A stretch of 64,000 nt of DNA. Source: Pelomyxa schiedti (taxonomy: Eukaryota; Evosea; Pelobiontida; Pelomyxidae). The notes under the pieces are model-generated. The model saw nothing but the letters and a program-made list of their open reading frames with translations. It did no database searches and had not been told where the DNA came from. The first letter of the stretch is position 1. Each line of letters begins with the position of its first letter. Positions 1 to 13,698 of this stretch are shown here, in pieces. Position numbers and translations under genes: made by a program. Location: the NCBI GenBank assembly GCA_020536535.1, contig JAHLWZ010000793.1, positions 117,239 to 181,238 on the forward strand. The letters run 5' to 3'.

Positions 1-382
1 TGACACCGAACCTCGACGCACGCCCTGACACTATCACAATGCTACTGGTAACAATCTCGTCCTACAACCACAATCTCACCCCAAATGGTCTTTGCAAACT
101 AACCGTGTTCTGTTTATAGCACCCATTCCTGAAGATAAACCCAGGTTCAGCATGCATCAAAGGAATGGTAACAACAACCCTCAAGAGGCCCATCAACAAA
201 CTGTAGCAACACCAACACCCCTAAAGAAAGAAAACCCTCCAATAACACTACAAGCCTGTAAAAAAAATAAGAATATTCGTCTTGTGTTCGCTCTGAGTCC
301 TGCGGATTCCGGGAGACTGAACAGATTTACAGTTGCAAAACCCGTCGAGCCTGTAATTAAACACCAGATCCACAGACACGCG
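1..382. other. upstream flank, no gene recognised
   Basis: No conserved protein is recognisable on either strand. The open frame that reaches in from about position 92 is low-complexity and merges into the WDR12 reading frame, so it is most likely 5' flank or UTR of that gene. Confidence 0.5.
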
Positions 383-2370
383 ATGGCGGACACAACAGCA
401 GCGCGTGGCCCAAAGGCGAAAAAAGGCGAAGCCACGACTAGTGCAACAACAACCACCACCACCACGTCCACCACGGCCGCTTCCAAGCCGACGGCGACGC
501 GCGACGTGGGCGCCGACGGCGGGGCCGCGGCGGCCGCGGAGGAGGGGCAGCCGCCGACGGAGAACCGCGTGGAGGTGGTGTTCACCACCAAGCTGGGGGC
601 GCAGTTCCGCGTGCCGCCGACGCCGTTCTCGGTCCCCGGCGACCTGGGGCGCGTGGGGCTGTGCGAGATCGTCAACAGCCAGCTCCCCGGGGGGCCCCCC
701 GAGCACCCCATCGCCTTCGACTTCCTCGTGGAGGGCCAGATGCTGGTCACGTCTCTGCACCGGCAGCTTAAGAACATGAACTTGACACCGGTTTGCTTGT
801 CGTTTCTTTACGTGTTTAGATGTATCTCTCGCTTTGTCGCGGAAATGTTGCCGTGCCTTCTTCTTTTTTCCTGTCGGCCGGCTGGTTTTCATGTATTTCG
901 TAGGACGAGGGAACTATGACATTGGAGTACACGTTTTGCATTCCACCACCGTTTCCGGAGATGACATCCCCACATGACGACTGGGTCAGCTGCGTTGCCT
1001 TCCAGCACGAGTGTGTGCCTCTCCCTACTTATTATTGGTGTGCTGCCTCCCTAATTATTACCAGTTGGGTTGTAAGTGGCAGCTACGACCAACATGTCCG
1101 ACTCTGGGAGCGAAACACTGGAAAGTGCATTGCACTCCTCAAGTATGCACACCACGTTCCCGCGTCTCCCATCAAGTCAGTTACCGTGACTGACCCTTGC
1201 CCTGCTTCGGGAGGGTCTTCCTTTTCCTTCGCTACATCTTCCAAGGACAGGCTTATAAAGCTTTGGAATTTCCATGTGCATTCCCCACTTTTCTTATGGC
1301 ATTATACTTACTGACGGAATGCAGTCGGTAGGGGATGGGAAGTATGACATCAAGAAACTAGCAATTTTAAGGGGCCACACAGGTTCCGTCGATAGTATTT
1401 GTTCCATTCCGTCATATGGCAGGGTACATTCCACAAGACACTTCAAAACAATATAACTCCCTTTTTAGATATGCAGTGGCTCGTGGGATCATAACTTGTG
1501 TCTTTGGAATACTAATTTCCAACCCGGTATGGCTACAGAATCACTGGAGGAGGATGCGGAGGAGGCATCCTCAAAACGCAGACGAACTACCACCTCTTCA
1601 GCAGAGAAAATTGCGGCAGTTACCCCAACTGCCACAATGATAGGCCACGTCCAACCAGTTACCATGGTTAAGTGGCCAACATCGCACCAAGTAGTGAGTG
1701 CCGGAATGGACCACACCATAAGATTGTGGGATGTAGATGTTCACAGAAACAGCAGAACTTTGGTTTGACCTCCCTTAACATTTCTACCGTTACTCTAACA
1801 TTGCGATAAAGACCAGTACCAAATCCATCAACTGTGTTGATTACAGTATCTTCAGTGGCCTTTTAGTGACTGGTCACCCCGACAAGTTTGTGAGGCTATG
1901 GGACCCACGGTCTCCCGGCGGTAAGCTTCCTTCCACTCCCTAATTCCCCCTATTTTCCCCTACCTCATATTCAATAAAGCCCAAACAATATTTATGTATT
2001 ACTTACATAAAACCAAAGCCTAACCCCACCTCCACTTTGCGCAGCACTCCCACAATTCAGACGCCACCACACTCAGTGGATCAGCGACGCCAAGTGGCAC
2101 CCCAGCAACCCGCACTTGTTCGCCTCCGTCGCGTACGACAACATGCTGGCCATATGGGACACCCGCGCACAAGCCCCCCTCCACTCCGTCAAGGCCCACG
2201 TCGGCAAGGTGCTGTGCGTCGGCTGGTCCGACGACGGCAACTGCGTCGCCACCGGCGGCAGCGACTGCAAGCTCAGGCTGTTCAAAATGCAAGGGGGCGT
2301 CCATTCGTCAGCCACTGGACCTCAGTTGCCACCAAAGAAAATCACATCTGAACCCCTGAGCCAAAGCTAA
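383..2370 (+). CDS. YTM1: WDR12/YTM1-like ribosome biogenesis WD40 protein, multi-exon
   Basis: Subunit of the PeBoW complex (NOP7-ERB1-YTM1 in yeast), which acts in the nucleolus in 27S pre-rRNA processing and 60S assembly. The ATG at 383 opens a GC-rich exon with a low-complexity Ala/Thr/Gly leader. An NLE (Notchless-like) domain follows: a VVFTTKLGAQFRVPPTPFSVPG-like stretch, then FDFLVEG and LKNMNL. After an intron at about 791-904 come WD40 repeats, with recognisable blades VSGSYDQHVRLW, SSKDRLIKLW, DHNLCLWN, SAGMDHTIRLWD, TGHPDKFVRLWD, YDNMLAIWD and TGGSDCKLRLF. At least five short introns (54-125 nt) are needed to join them, and the frame closes at the stop at 2368-2370. The order NLE then propeller is diagnostic of YTM1/WDR12. 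Exact splice sites are inferred. Confidence 0.9.
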
Positions 2371-2573
2371 GCTAAAACCAAACCAGCAACAAAACACCTA
2401 GATGCGGGTTGTTGCTGAGATTGACAAGGGGGGGAACGTGCGTGGGAGACTCCATTTTTGCCTCCCCCAAATGTTCCCCGAAACCATCGAAACACAAATA
2501 ACATCCCTTGGTTCTCACGATCTCGAAAAGCAACAAACAACAAAAAGAAAAAAAATAAAAGAACAAGGCGATA

Positions 2574-3727
2574 TGGCAACGGCAGCACCACCGGCGACAC
2601 CGACCGGAGGAGCGAAAGGAGCGAAGGGCGGAATGATCTACAGCGTCGTCGCCAAGAACGGGACGATATTGTGCGAACACTCTATGAAGGCGGGGTCGTA
2701 CAAAGAAGTAGTACAACACATTCTTGCGCACTTGCCCCCTGGCGACAGTCGCAAGTCACTCACCCACCAGACGTGTGTTTTTCTTTTTCTTTTTCTTTTT
2801 ACCCCCCCACCCCCCGCTCTGAGTTTGTTGTTATGCACATTATTAATAGAGCTCTATTAATAATGTATTATGTACGTTGTTAATATGGCAGTAATGTGGC
2901 GTAATCAAAGTTACTTGTTAAGTGGTCATGTCCATTTTTTTGTGTTTGTAATACATGGTGTTGAGTGCCGCTCATCGTCTATGCAGATTTATTTTCCACT
3001 ATATTGTCAGCAGGGGAGTGGTGTTCTTAGTTCTTGCTGATGCCGAATATGGTTTGGAAATTCCTCTCGTTTTGTATCCCCTTACATCTTGCTTAGAGTA
3101 CAGGCTTCCTTTCATGTTTTTGGAGGATATCCAGAACAAGTGTGTACTTTAGACTTCCTTCTTTCAAAAATTGCCCTTCACAAATAGATTCTTTGGAACG
3201 TATCCCACCCAAATTAATGAACCCACACTTGTTCCTCGCCAATTTGAAGGGTTCGTAAGGGTTCTTAATGATCAAATGGTTTGCTGAAGTTGACTTGTTC
3301 AATTAAATAACATGGAACATTAGGACATGTTCACCAATCGTCCTCACGAAGTAGATAAGCTGACCGCAGCAAGAACTGAGGTTGAGGCTGTAAGACAAGT
3401 TGTGACAAAGAATATAGGTATGTGCTCCCTGGGCCTCACATTTTCTGATTTTGTTAGACAAGGTTCTGGAGAGAGGTGAAAAGATTGACACTCTAGTGGA
3501 TGCCACGGATAAGCTCAACACCAATGCACACACTTACCACAAGAAAGGTAAAGCTCTCAAGAAGAAGATGTGCATTCGAAATATCAAGTGGACAATTATC
3601 TCTGTTGGTTGCACCTTGGTAACTTCTATGCCTTCCCTACTACTACCACCTCTAACCACCGTAATCCGCACAGATTGTGGTTGCAACACTTGTAATTCTT
3701 CTGCTCTTCTTCCTCGGAATCATTTGA
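2574..3727 (+). CDS. VAMP7-type R-SNARE (longin domain, SNARE motif, C-terminal anchor)
   Basis: Vesicle-membrane fusion protein of the endolysosomal or plasma membrane pathway. The ATG at 2574 opens an exon with an Ala/Gly/Thr leader and the start of a longin fold (MIYSVVAKNGTILCEHS). Later exons give FHYIVSRGVVFLVLAD (longin beta strands) and a segment around FFGTYPTQ. The SNARE motif runs from about 3360 to 3560: RTEVEAVRQVVTKNI, then DKVLERGEKIDTLVDAT with the zero-layer Arg in LERGE. The C-terminus is a basic CIRNIKW followed by a hydrophobic anchor split by one intron (IVVATLVILLLFFLG). That layout matches VAMP7/VAMP72. Stop at 3725-3727. About five introns are predicted. YKT6 is less likely because a hydrophobic anchor is present and no C-terminal prenylation motif is seen. 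Confidence 0.85.
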
Positions 3728-3853
3728 AGAGGGAGATGGCCATCTGCACACCACACTTTCAAAAAAATTACCCTAAATAGTACTATTAGCAGAAAACCAA
3801 AATCAAGAAACAAACAAGAAAAAAAAACTTGCCAGACAAGGAGGTTCTTGGTA

Positions 3854-5108
3854 ATGGGGGGCAGAGTCAGCCACCAGGCTTCTACTTCAACAGGGACAGG
3901 GCACCATCACCACCACCTGCACCGACACCACCGACACACGTCAGGGTCGCCTGCACCACCTTCGCAGGTGCCGTCGCCCTCACTGTCCCCGTCCCCGTCC
4001 CCGTCACCCTCGCCACTCGGGGAATGGGACGGCGGCGTCCAGGACGAGACGTTGGCAGCCACCGCGGGGATGACGGTGGATGTGGTGCGGTCCATCATGC
4101 GGATGTGGCCCCAGCGCACCGCTGCTAGCGGCCCCGGCACCGGGACCGGGACGGGAGGGGGAGCCGCGGCGACAGCGAGCACGGGGACGGGGACGGAGAT
4201 GGAGTTGGACCTGGGGGAGTTCAAGGGGTTCGTGGGGCGAGTGGCTAAGCAGCACCCTGATTTGGAGCCGGCTTTGGGTGACCCCTTGTTCGCGGAATGC
4301 CTCTTCAATTTATTTGACTCTGACCACAACGGTGTGCTGGCTGGGCCTTTTTTAATAATTGGTTTCTGATTCTTGGCATTATGTTAACAACAGACACTGT
4401 TGCTTAACTTAATTACACTAAGTTGGTGGGAATACGTGTAATTGTATGACATTCTTTTTGTTTGTTTCATTATTTGGGTTGCTTGGCAGGAAGAATATCG
4501 GCCAAAGAGTTCTTTGGTGGGCTGGGTGTTATGGCTCGCTGTGACAAGCAAGAAAAGGCTACGCTGTTGTTCCATGCTTGTGACCAAAATGGTAATTTTT
4601 ACGTATTCCTTATTCTGGAGTTGATAGTTTGTGGCAGGAGATGGCATGGTTACAATTGCTGAAATGAAGGAGACAATGAAAAGAACAATTTCTTCAGCAA
4701 GAACTATGATCCAAGCTCAAGTCAAATACCACCTGACGGCCCAAACAGGCAGCGTGTTTGGAAGTATGCCTTACTTGTGTCTAAGGAGGCTAATTTGCAC
4801 TACAAGGTTCTTATATCTGCAATTTGGTTAGCAGGATGATGGCACTCGATGAAGAGAGAAATGCTGTGTCTATATTTGAGAGTGATGTCAATCGGGATGG
4901 AACTCTGAGTCTCCAAGAGTGGTTGACCAATTACCAGTCGAATGCTGCACTGCAGAGATTCTTCGAATTTGCCACAGGCGAGGTTGTAGTTCCAGGAGAT
5001 AAACTCAAGGGTATGGACACCGATGAGCTGGTCAAAGTTCTGGCCAGCCAGTTTCCGGCCCTATCACCAGAAACGCATTTGCACCTAGCAGTCACCGTCA
5101 AATCTTAA
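3854..5108 (+). CDS. EF-hand calcium-binding protein, calcineurin B/NCS-like
   Basis: The predicted protein starts MGGRVS at 3854, so Gly2 is a possible N-myristoylation site. A long low-complexity leader follows (His-rich, then Ser-Pro repeats, then Gly-Thr repeats). After it come three recognisable EF-hand loops: FDSDHNGVL near 4315, a DQNGDGMVTI loop split by an intron at about 4593-4637, and SDVNRDGTLSLQEW near 4890. Helices between them (ISAKEFFGGLGVMARCD, ALQRFFEFATGE) fit a calcineurin B or neuronal calcium sensor-type regulator. The stop is at 5106-5108, with at least three short introns. The leader is far longer than in typical family members. The Ca2+-dependent partner cannot be told from sequence. 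Confidence 0.7.
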
Positions 5109-5292
5109 TCCCTATATGTGTTATCTATATTGTAAAAATAACGGGTCTGTTATCCCCTGGATAGCTTAGGATAGCTGCCGGTTCTAATCAAATGGCAATA
5201 ATTTTCCTTCCAAAACCAACTGTGTCGGTGCCGAGGAAAAATCAAACAAGAAAGCACACAAAACAAAAAAACCAGGCCGCTAGACACGACCA

Positions 5293-8200
5293 TGGCCGCC
5301 CAATCTGAAGCAGCTGCTCGTTTCCGGCAGAGCGATCTTAGGGCTGTATGTAGTTTATGTCACTCCTTGCGTTGTTTTTTTCCCTCTTTTTTTTGTGCTG
5401 TGTTTGTTGTTGGTCCGGTTGGTGTTTTCTAAAACGCGACAGAACTCCAATATAGTGTTGGTTAGCGAAAACCGCCCACGCACAAATAATGAACCAACTG
5501 GAGAGCCAGAGTCTTTGGCAGGGCATGTGTCCAAGACAAAAATGGGAGATCACGTGCAGTACACTAAACCTGCTGATATGCTTGCAGAAGAGAGAAAATG
5601 GAAAGCGTGAGTTTACTCCCCCTTTTATTTTCCTCTTTTGAGGAGGCGACTCATGTGGCTCCCGTAACAGAGCGAGGCAACGTGACAAGCCCAAAGTAAG
5701 AAGGGAGAAAGTAAAAAAAAATCTCTTGAATGTTGCAGGTCCTGCAAATGTGCTGCAGGCAACCGACGCTCTCGAACAGCGTCTCTACCACCCAAGAACC
5801 AGAGAGACCAAGACAGAGTATGAGGTTGTTGACAAATAATATATCTTGCATGTAACCTTTGCTTCAGAAACTGCTATCGTTCATGCAGACATATCTTGGT
5901 GATCAACCACAGGATGTGCTTAAGAGTGCTGCTGAGGAGACACTGTCTATTATGAAAAATGATAAAATAAATGTACAGCCTAACGTTCAAAATTTTCTTG
6001 CCAAAATAATTCTACCTAGCAACCAGAACGGAAACAACAGCTGGAAAAAGGGTTATTTGACAGTCTCACAGAAGATGCGTTCACTGAATTGACCCAAATG
6101 TGCACTCGCATCACTGATTATGCAGATGATGAAGCTGAAGCGGGCACACGCAAAACTCATGCTCCACATGATCCTAGTGCTGGAGATGATGCCTCCACAA
6201 TTGATGAAGAGACTGGTGTTGCTGTCGTTTTTGATGAGGACGAAAACGACGACGACGACTTGATTGGAGATGAGGAGAGTGACACAGAACGTGTTGTTCA
6301 GGATGATAATCACCCTTCTGATGATGATATCGGTGAAGACACTACAACTTCAGTGCTTCTGGAACAGGTAAACGTTCAAACTCGTTCCCTTTCTTTCTGA
6401 ACGCATCACAGAGAGATGAAGACATGGCCCCCGAAAATGCTGCTGCAGGTGCTGCCACTCTCTCTGCTACAACGGCGGTCACTGTAACGGAACTTGATCC
6501 AAGTGAAATTGACGCTTTTTGGCTGCAACGAAAAGTGAGAGAGTTTGAAAAAGACGCCGTCAACGCACAATCTCTTGCTGAAAAAGTTATGTCTGTAATA
6601 ATAGCTCACGACGATCACCGAATTCTCGAAAATCAACTGGTTTCTCTGTTGGGCTTTGAGAAATTCTCCTTGATTAAACTCATCCTCCAAAATCGGATTA
6701 AAAGTATGTCCTACATAGTGTTGCATTTCACCACGCACCCTTCTAGATCATTTCTTGTCTTTATGGTTTTATTTGTAAACGATTTCTACTTCGACACCTC
6801 TGCTCTCATGCTTGGAGAAATAACTCTTGCGCCTGACTCCTCTTTCTTTGCAGTTTTGTACTGTACCCGTCTTGCCAAGGCAGAAAATGAAACGGAAAAA
6901 CAAAAAATTGAAGAAGAAATGTCTTTAAACCCTGCAGCCCAAGCTGTACTTGATCAAATTCATGCACACAGTGCTAAGCACGACAAGTCAACAAGAAAAG
7001 AGAAAATCAAATCTGAAGCAGATGGTATTTAGACAAACTTATAGACATGTTAGTCTAATTATTTCAAAAGCTACAATGGCATCTGAAGCTGGTGAACAAG
7101 TCAAAACACGTAAAGTTCTTGATTTGGATAATATTAGCTTTGTGTCTGGTGGACACTTAATGAGTAACAAGGCATGTACTCTTCCTGAAGGATCATTCAG
7201 AACGCACAAGAAAGGGTACCCCTCTTTTTGCTCGCGCCTTGATTCCTAGTTTTTATGTTATTTCAGATACGAAGAAGTACATATCCCCCGCTCTGTTTTT
7301 CCCGCATCAGACCGCACAAATCGAATTCCAATAAGCAGTCTTCCCAAATGGACTCATCCTGTATTCGCGGGTATTGACAAGCTGACTGTTATCCAGAGCA
7401 AGTATGAAATTGCAGTATTAAAAATAAAAAGGAATGATCTCTTTGTACAGGCTGTATGAAACTGCCTTTTACAAAGCAGATAACCTTCTGCTGTGTGCTC
7501 CCACCGGTTCCGGAAAAACCAATGTAGCTTTACTGTGCATGCTTCATGAGATTGCCCTGCACATGAGTCCGGAGGGTGTTGTGGACAAAGATGCTTTCAA
7601 GATCATATATGTGGCTCCAATGAAGTCCCTTGTACAAGAGATGGTAGGCAACTTCTCGCAAAGATTAGCGTCATTGGGGATGGTTGTGAGAGAACTGAGT
7701 GGTGATGTAAACTTGACCAAGAAACAAATAGCGGAAACACAGGTTGAAACTTCATTAACTTAAAGCCTGTTTATCTCCTTTAGGTCATTGTCACAACCCC
7801 AGAGAAGTGGGATGTCATTACCCGCAAATCTGGTGACCGGGCATTTTCTCAGGTTGTTAAGCTGATTGTACTTGATGAGGTTCATCTGCTGCATGATACA
7901 CGAGGCCCCGTGCTGGAGTCATTGGTGTCAAGGACTATTAGACAGGCATAGCTTAACATTTCATATTGGTATTCTTATAATTACAGATTGAACAAACTCA
8001 AGAGATGGTGAGGATAGTTGGTCTTAGTGCAACCCTTCCCAACTACCAGGATGTGGCACTGTTTTTGCGTGTCGAGCCACAAAATGTGTTCGCTTTCGAC
8101 AACAGTTACAGGTAAACTATTCGCATTTCACTTTCACGGTCTTATCCGCACTAGACCTGTTCCTCTGGAACAGACATACATTGGAATCACGGAAAAGAAG

Positions 8201-11200
8201 GCTCTGCGGCGCTATCAGCTTATGAATGAAATTACCTACGAAAAGGTCTTCCTTAATTGCTTTCTTTTTGAAAGTTAAGAAAAACAGGTTATGGACCAAG
8301 CTGGAACTTACCAAATTCTGGTTTTTGTGCACTCACGTAAAGAAACTGCCAAAACTGCGCGTGCTATTCGTGATACCGCAGTGCAACATGGCGACATAGG
8401 AAAATTCCTGAGTAACAAGGGAAGCAGTAGAGAGGTTTTTCAGCCTCAAGTAACAATCCTTTTCACTTCCAAAAAAGGTACTTTCCGACAGTGTGCGTGA
8501 TGCACATTCAGCGGATCTGAGAGATCTACTTCCTTATGGCTTTGCAATACATCATGCAGGACTTTCAAGGGAGGACAGAACCCTTGTGGAGGACTTATTT
8601 GCTGACAAACATATCCAAGGTAATTTACCATCGCATAGTTCCTCTCCACTAAGACACTGCAGTCCTTGTATCCACTTCTACTTTGGCTTGGGGTGTCAAC
8701 CTTCCGGCTCACACTGTAATTATCAAGGGAACCCAAATTTACAGTCCTGAAAGGGGTAGATGGGTTGAACTTAGCCCCCTTGATATCATGCAAATGATTG
8801 GCCGTGCTGGAAGACCTCAACATGACTCTGAGGGTTGCCCTCCTCTCAAAACAAACATATTTTAACACTTCGACTAGGTGAGGGTATCATACTGACTACA
8901 CACTCTGAACTCCAGTACTATTTGTCTTTGTTGAATCATCAACTTCCAATTGAGAGTCAATTTGTTTCGCGCCTTGTTGATAATCTGAATGCCGAAATTG
9001 TCCTGGGGAATGTTCAGAACTTAAGGGATGCAATCAGTTGGCTAAGGTATAATTTGTCATGTTACTCGACTCACACTTGCAGATACACTTACCTCTACAT
9101 TTGTATGCTTCGCAATCCGCAGCTCTATTCTATACCTGCGGACCAAATCGCGGAAGACAAGACCTTAGAGCAACGGAGGGTTTGTAAACTAAGAGATTGA
9201 TAACTACTAATATAAAACAGGCCGACTTGGTCCATACTGCAGCTTTAATCCTCGACAAGCACAATCTTATAGTTTACGATAGAAAGACTGGCAACTTTCA
9301 AGTGACGGATTTGGGCAGAGTGGCTAGTCATTATTACATTTCTTATGCTTCCATGGAAGTTTACAATGAACACTTGAAACCGTCAATGAGGTAGGAATCC
9401 TTTTGAGATTATACCCATCTAATGTGTTGCAGTGACATTGAGCTTTTCCGTCTCTTTTCAATGTCTAGCGAATTTAAGTATATTCCTGTTCGTGAAGAAG
9501 AGAAAAAGGAACTAGAGAAACTGTTAGACCGGGTACCTATTCCAGTGAAAGAAGTCATAGAAGAACCCACCGCAAAAGTAGTGCAAATCCCTCATGTCTC
9601 TGTTTAACCCCTTGTCAGGTTAATGTTCTGCTACAAAGTTACATCTCTAGACTGAAGCTTGAAGGTTTTGCATTACTGGCAGACATGGTATATGTGACCC
9701 AGAGTGCTGCTCGTTTGTGCAGGTTGGTGTCCTTTGTGAATAGGAATAGGCTTACCTAAATTAGGGCTTTACATGAAATAGTGCTGAAACGGGGGTGGGC
9801 CCAACCTGCAGAAAGAACCCTTAACCTCTGCAAGATGGTAGAGCGTAGAATGTGGCTGTCGCAAACACCTCTTCGTCAATTTGCAAATGCAAATGAAGAA
9901 GTTGTTCGAAAACTAGAGAAGAACGACTACCCATTTCAGAGGCTGTATGATTTGAACTCCCAAGAACTTGGCGATCTGATCCACTTACCGGCACAGGGTA
10001 AGTTATTGTCTTTTTTCATTTCTAGTTCTTACTGTTATTAAGGGAGAACCCTCCACAAACTTGTGCATGGCTTTCCAAAGTTAGACCTAGCTGTTTCTGT
10101 TCAACCTGTCACAAGAAGGTATTCTGTCCATTCCTTTGATAGTGCGTCTGACTTCACTAGCCTCTTGCATGTGGAACTTGTTATAACTGCTGATTTCACC
10201 TTTGATGCAAACGTGCATGGCAATGCACTTGCCTTCTGGGTTATGGTTGAGGATGGCGACTCTGAGCAAATTTTGCACTATGAGTTCTTTGTCTTGAAAC
10301 AAAAGTACTGTGGTGAAGAGCATCTTCTGTCCTTCTTTGTTCCTATTTATGAGCCGCTACCGCCACAGTACTTCGTAAAGTATGAACTGCACGTGTAGTG
10401 GTACTTCTAGTAATGTGCAACATAGGGTAGTATCTGACAGATGGCTTGGATCGGAAACCACAATTCCAGTGAGTTTCAGGCATTTGATTCTTCCAGAGAA
10501 ATATCCTCCACATACAGAACTTCTTGATCTACAACCGCTTACAGTGTCTTCGTTAGAAGACCCAGAATTTATTGCTGTTTACGAGGGTGACTCCGAACCT
10601 CGGAGGAGAGCGGTTTTCAACCCTATTCAGACCCAAGTGTTCTCCACTCTGTTCAGAAGTGACGACAACGTCTTCGTCGGTGCCCCAACAGCAAGTGGAA
10701 AAACTGTCTGTGCAGAATTTGCCATGTTGAGATTATTCAAACAAATTCCAAAAGGGGAATGTGCCCGGGTTGTTTACATTGCACCGTACCAGTCTGTTGC
10801 CGTACAGGTTTTTCCTCATTCTTCCATACCAAGTCGTCTGACTTTATGTAGAGAGTGACAGAATGGCAGAAATTCAAACCACTGGGAAGGGCAGTGGCCC
10901 AGCTTACGGGCGAGTCAACAGTGGATTTAAAGCTGCTGGATAAAATTGATATTATTGTAAGCACACCCGAACAATGGGATGCGTTGAGCAGACGTTGGAA
11001 GCAACGGAAAGCTGTTCAAAATGTGAAACTCTTCATCATTGATGACATACATCTGGTTGGTGGTGATGATGGACATGTACTTGAGATCATTGTTTCTCGC
11101 ACACGTTACATCAGTTCCCAAACTGGGTTGCAAACTCGAATTGTTGCTCTGAGCACATCATTGGCAAATGCTCGTGATTTAGGAGGCTGGATTGGAGCTA

Positions 11201-13387
11201 CACCTCATTCCTTGTTTAATTTCCATCCCAATGTCAGGCCTTTACCTCTGGAGATTCATATACAAGGGTTTGATAACAGCAATTACGCTTCCCGTATGCT
11301 GGCAATGAGTAAACCAATGTTGCAAGCAGTGAAACGACATGCAGCCGGAAAGCCTGTGATAGTGTTTGTACCCTCTAAGAAATATGCTCACTCGGCCGCT
11401 CGTGATTTGATCACTTACAGTGATGCCGGCGTTGAGGCAGAGAGACCTTTCTTAAAGGTTCCTCAAGAGCAAGTAGCCCAACTGGCACAACATGTCAAGA
11501 ATAAAGTATTACGGGAATCACTGATGCTGGGTATTGGCATACTTCATGAGGGTATTGGCGAAGTAGAGCAACGTGCTGTCAATACACTCTTCGAATCTGG
11601 AGCAATTCAAGTTCTAGTGGCAACACACAAGTTCGCGTGGGGCATGAGTGTGAATGCCCACACAGTAATTGTCATGGGCACACAGTACTATAATGGAAGA
11701 GAACACAGGTACGTTGATTACCCTATCACCGATATTCTTCAGATGATGGGAAGAGCAAATAGGTACCCTCTTATCAGTAAAAAAGAAACTCTAACACTTC
11801 CGCTAGGCCACTTATAGATAACTGCGGGAAATGTGTAATATTGTGCTATGCACCCGTGAAAGAGTTCTACAAGAAATTCCTGTATGAGCCACTCCCAATA
11901 GAGTCTCACCTTGATCGGTTCCTCGCTGATCATCTCAATGCTGAGATTGTCACAAAAACCATTGAAAACAAGCAAGACGCCGTAGATTATTTGACGTGGA
12001 CTTTCTTATATAGAAGATTGACGCAAAACCCAAATTACTACAATCTCACCGGCACAACACACCGCCACTTGTCAGACTACCTTTCTGAACTAGTTGAAAC
12101 TACACTCTCTGATTTGGAGCAAGCAAAATGTGTGGCTGTAGAAGATGAGATGGATGTCTCGCCAATGAATTTCGGCATTATCGCGGCATATTACTACATT
12201 CACTACACCACCATTGAACTGTTTAGCAGCAGTTTGACTGAAAAAACAAAACTGAAGGGATTACTGGAAATTTTATGTAGTGCCACAGAATTCGATACTT
12301 TACCTATCCGGCACCATGAAGAGACATTGCTCCGCAAGGTGAGCATGCTCTCAAAATTTATTCCTTTTTTTTAACTTCTGTACAGCTTGCAATGCATTTA
12401 CCTCTCAAGATTGACAAGCCAACCTACAAAGATGCCCACACAAAAGCAAACGTTCTGCTGCAAAGCCACATGTCACGGCGGACTGTCACATCAGATTTAT
12501 CTTCGGACCAGGCCTTCCTACTAGAGAATGCTGTGCGTCTGGTTCAGGCAATGGTGGATGTGATAAGTAGCTCCGGCTGGCTGGCTCCTGCCTTACTTGC
12601 AATGGAGTTATCGCAGATGCTGGTTCAAGCAGGTGATTTCTTCTTTTTGTCTACCTGCCAAAAACTTATTTTGTTCAGTCTGGGACACGGACCCATATCT
12701 GAAGCAGCTCCCACACTTCACCGACGAAGTTCTCAAACGATGCGCTGCAGTGCCCATTGAAAGCGTGTTTGAGTTGATGGATATGGAGGATGGTGCAAGG
12801 ACCAAGTTACTGCAGATGGACGAGCAACAGTTGCGGGAGGTGGCTGCTGCCTGTTCCTGCTATCCTAATGTAGATCTGAGTTTCCAGGTTCCCCCAGAGG
12901 TAGTTGTGCTCCTTCTTTCGTTCTGTTGACTTACATGCCACTAGGCCACTCCAGGAGCCAACGTTACTCTCACAGTTCAACTTGAGAGGGAGCACCATGA
13001 CGAGTCGGCCGGTCCCACAGCCGCGCCTGCAGTCCACGCACCTTACTTCCCTAAAGACCATGCGGAAGGTTGGTGGGTTGTTGTTGGAGACCCGGAGCAC
13101 AACCAGCTTCTACTCATCAAGCGGCTTGCTCTTATACGGAGGTCAAAGCTGCAACTGGCGTTCCCCGCACCCACCGCACTCGGCTCACACAAGCTTTATC
13201 TGTACTTTATGTCTGATTCATACCTTGGTATGTAACTCCCACCACTGTACCAGCTCCTAACACCACACCAGGGTGCGATCAAGAGTATGACTTCAAGCTT
13301 AATGTAACCAAAGCACCGGCCGCGGCCCCCACAACAGACCCATCCACAACAGACAAACCAACCCCCATGGAGTCTTCTTCAAGCTGA
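5293..13387 (+). CDS. BRR2: U5 snRNP RNA helicase BRR2/SNRNP200, multi-exon
   Basis: Ski2-like DExH helicase that unwinds U4/U6 to activate the spliceosome. The ATG at 5293 begins [13 protein letters not shown]. The next exon has the BRR2 N-terminal signature ([32 protein letters not shown]). A PLUG/PWI-type region follows ([17 protein letters not shown]), then acidic linkers. Cassette 1 has Walker [10 protein letters not shown] near 7500, DEVH near 7872, SATLPN near 8025 and motif [11 protein letters not shown] near 8795, followed by winged-helix, ratchet and Sec63 regions. Cassette 2 has GAPTASGKT near 10680, DDIH near 11040, STS in place of SAT, and motif VI as MMGRANR near 11745. A second Sec63 unit ends at 13387. 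The altered cassette 2 fits its known role as a catalytically inert regulatory cassette. About twenty short introns interrupt the gene. Confidence 0.97.
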
Positions 13388-13698
13388 AGAAGATAATTTT
13401 TTAGAAAGGAAAGTGGGTTTGACTTTTGTATAATCCTCAGACACTAGAGTACCGATTTTGTTGTGGTGTGGCGGATGGCAAGTCGAACTAGGTGCAGAAT
13501 AACCAAGATTGCAAGTAGGCCTATCATCATTTTCTTGCTAGTTACAGATCTCCACAGTGCTGACCGGCATGCCCAGCCCCTTTTGTTTTTTATGAGACAA
13601 GAGAATAAAGAGGGTTTAAATAGAACCTCATTTCCCAGAGTGTCCAATTATTGTCCCCTTCTGTAAAGTGTCAAATACAAAAAAATGAAGTGGCTAGT
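13388..13698. other. convergent intergenic region between BRR2 and the flavodoxin/ferredoxin gene
   Basis: 311 bp separate the stop codons of two converging genes. I see no gene, only presumed 3' UTRs. Confidence 0.6.
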
